Assembly: GCA_029864225.1 (NCBI GenBank)
Contig: JAOTTU010000110.1
Coordinates: forward strand, 1-6,337
DNA: 6,337 nt
DNA from: Gammaproteobacteria bacterium
GTDB taxonomy: Bacteria > Pseudomonadota > Gammaproteobacteria > UBA9214
Direction: 5' to 3'
Shown: positions 4,781-6,337 of the stretch, one piece after another
Position numbering within the stretch: the stretch's first letter is position 1
How the letters are laid out: each line of letters starts with the position of its first letter
Translations under genes and position numbers: made by a program
Notes under the pieces: model-generated
Told to the model about the DNA's origin: nothing
What the model saw: only the letters and a program-made list of their open reading frames with translations
Databases searched by the model: none

Positions 4781-6337
4781 ATGCGCCTGAACAAGGTGTT
4801 TTCAGCCTGGAACAAGGAACGCCTCGGTTTGACCATGATCATCGCATCACTTGCCGTGATCGCGGTCACCGTGTTCCTGTTATTTTTCTATCAGCAGAAA
4901 AACGAGATAGCCCACATCCGCGACCAGGGCACCAACCTGGCCCGGGTGCTGTCACGACTGCCGTATGAGCAACTGGTCCCTGACCAGGGTCAACAAAGTG
5001 CCCTGTCGGTACTCAAACACGGTTATACCGACACGGACTTCGCCTATCTGACTGTGGTGGATACCAGCGGCAGACCCCTGACGGAAATCTCCAGCCCGGG
5101 GGTTATCGTTCCACGGGCACCACTGCCATCCGATCCGACGAGCTGGCTGGGTGAGCGTGACCTGAGCCTCGGTTCCAGCGGGCGCGTGGTACATGAGTTC
5201 CATGCCCCGGTGTTCGACACCGGCCGGATTGCCGGTCACATCCGCCTTGGCTATTTCAGCCCCGGGTTTGGACTGAAACCCGGGCAGATCCCGTACTTCG
5301 CGACCTTTGCGCTGCTCATCTTCCTGCTCACACCCATCTTCTATTTCCTGCTTAGGCGCGAGATCCGTCCGCTGCAGCAGGTGAACAGCCAGATGGACAT
5401 CCTCATCGAAAAGGCCCACCTGGCCAAGGTGGAAGTAGCGGCGACCGGCGAACTGCGCGAATTCATGGACCGGTTTGGCCAGGTCATCGATTCGGCCCGG
5501 ACACGGATCCAGCAGCTCGAAACCGACCACAGCGGGCTGGTGACCACCACCAAGCTGATTGACTACAAGCGCACCCGGATCGAGTCGGTACTCCACTCCC
5601 TGCCCGATTCCATCATGGTGCTCGATGAATCGGGCAGCGTCGGCATGCTGAATGCCAAGCTGGCCGCATTGCTGGGTGTCAGGCCCGCAGAGGTGCTCGG
5701 CAAGAAGCCGCTCGAATGGTGCAAGGACCAGAATATCGTCGAGTTCCTGGCAGGCTATGCCGGCAAGTCGTTTCGCAGTTTCAGCACAGACTCGATCGAG
5801 TTTTCTCCTGCTGATGCACCGGAGAAGACCATCGTAGTCACGCCCTACCCGCTGTTCTCGCCAAAGACCGCATCCCAGTTACTGGGTACGCTGGTGCTGT
5901 TCAGGGACATCAGCGCGGAAAAGGTCGCCAGGCAAAGCAGCGGCGAGTTCATCGCCCATGTCGCGCACGAGCTTAAAACCCCGCTGAACATCATTGCCAT
6001 GTACAGCGAAACGCTGCAGAGCGAGGCTGGCAGGACCGAGGAATTCATGATCGAGGCAGCCAATGTCATACACGACGAATCCGAACGTGTATCCATGCTG
6101 ATCAACAACATCCTGAACATCACCAAGATCGAGATGGGCAGCATGGGCATCGAGCGCAAGCGGGTCAAGCTGCGCGACCTCCTGGAGGATGCATTCAAGG
6201 ACTGCGCGCGTGTCGGCAAGAGTGAGAATCTGGAGTTCAGGCTCGACCTGCCGCGGGAACTCAGCGCCGTGGCGGCGGACAAGGAACTGCTGCGCATTGC
6301 GATCAACAACCTGTTGACCAACGCTATCAAGTACAAC
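4781..6337 (+). CDS. Membrane sensor histidine kinase, C-terminus cut by window edge
   Basis: Two-component sensor kinase; 519 codons are open to the window end. Order: short cytoplasmic N-terminus; membrane helix about 15-37; extracytoplasmic sensor about 38-172 with Cache/PAS-like features (AYLTVVDTSGRPL, then GRIAGHIRLGYF); membrane helix 173-191; HAMP-like linker starting RREIRPLQQV with a second helix around GELREFMDRFGQVIDSA; PAS domain about 267-376 (VLHSLPDSIMVLDESG to LVLFRDIS); and HisKA dimerisation domain with phospho-acceptor H396 in FIAHVAHELKTPLN. The read stops in the HATPase N box, NNLLTNAIKYN (509-519), so the G boxes are unseen. The ATG at 4781 is the only reasonable start: an in-frame stop lies at 4745-4747, and the purine-rich GGGG at 4767-4770 is a slightly distant ribosome site. 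The ligand and partner response regulator are unknown; the regulator gene may lie just downstream. Confidence 0.93.
   Translation, partial: MRLNKVFSAWNKERLGLTMIIASLAVIAVTVFLLFFYQQKNEIAHIRDQGTNLARVLSRLPYEQLVPDQGQQSALSVLKHGYTDTDFAYLTVVDTSGRPLTEISSPGVIVPRAPLPSDPTSWLGERDLSLGSSGRVVHEFHAPVFDTGRIAGHIRLGYFSPGFGLKPGQIPYFATFALLIFLLTPIFYFLLRREIRPLQQVNSQMDILIEKAHLAKVEVAATGELREFMDRFGQVIDSARTRIQQLETDHSGLVTTTKLIDYKRTRIESVLHSLPDSIMVLDESGSVGMLNAKLAALLGVRPAEVLGKKPLEWCKDQNIVEFLAGYAGKSFRSFSTDSIEFSPADAPEKTIVVTPYPLFSPKTASQLLGTLVLFRDISAEKVARQSSGEFIAHVAHELKTPLNIIAMYSETLQSEAGRTEEFMIEAANVIHDESERVSMLINNILNITKIEMGSMGIERKRVKLRDLLEDAFKDCARVGKSENLEFRLDLPRELSAVAADKELLRIAINNLLTNAIKYN

Noticed and set aside
4952..5596. A 214-codon minus-strand frame within the kinase gene
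   Set aside because: It is the shadow of a kinase with clear domains on the plus strand; no motif supports it.

Overview
The window looks like chromosomal DNA from a GC-rich gammaproteobacterium. This is inferred from the gene set (glnK-amtB, ubiK, comM), the E. coli-like PII and ComM sequences, and an enteric-type NtrC/sigma-54 control region. I cannot name the genus. No insertion sequence, tRNA, rRNA or CRISPR array is visible, and most of the window is conserved core genome.

Left part (1-2153, minus strand): a nitrogen-status operon read right to left. It runs from a TorF-type outer-membrane beta-barrel protein, through the PII signal protein GlnK, to the ammonium channel AmtB. AmtB is cut by the left window edge one residue before the second pore histidine expected by homology. 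A hairpin with a U-tract lies between the porin gene and glnK and abuts the glnK ribosome binding site. It should set the ratio of porin to glnK-amtB transcript.

Control region (2154-2425): a near-consensus sigma-54 promoter (GG-N10-GC) lies ahead of the porin gene. A perfect 17-bp NtrC enhancer site sits about 97 bp upstream of the predicted transcript start, with a weaker site about 30 bp further out and AT-rich DNA in between. This layout closely resembles glnAp2 of enteric bacteria. It predicts that the outer-membrane protein, not only the PII protein and the channel, is induced under nitrogen limitation. This is the most informative part of the window.

Middle (2426-4433, plus strand): divergent ubiK (ubiquinone-biosynthesis accessory factor) and then a complete comM/YifB AAA+ helicase gene, separated by about 220 bp that contains two hairpins. 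From memory, the order comM-ubiK-glnK-amtB also occurs in Pseudomonas, which would make the porin gene the variable element here.

Right part (4434-6337): a 347-bp non-coding stretch with inverted repeats that could pair in alternative ways, then a membrane sensor histidine kinase (two membrane segments, extracytoplasmic sensor, HAMP-like linker, PAS, HisKA, start of HATPase) running off the right edge in its N box. Its signal and partner regulator are not visible.
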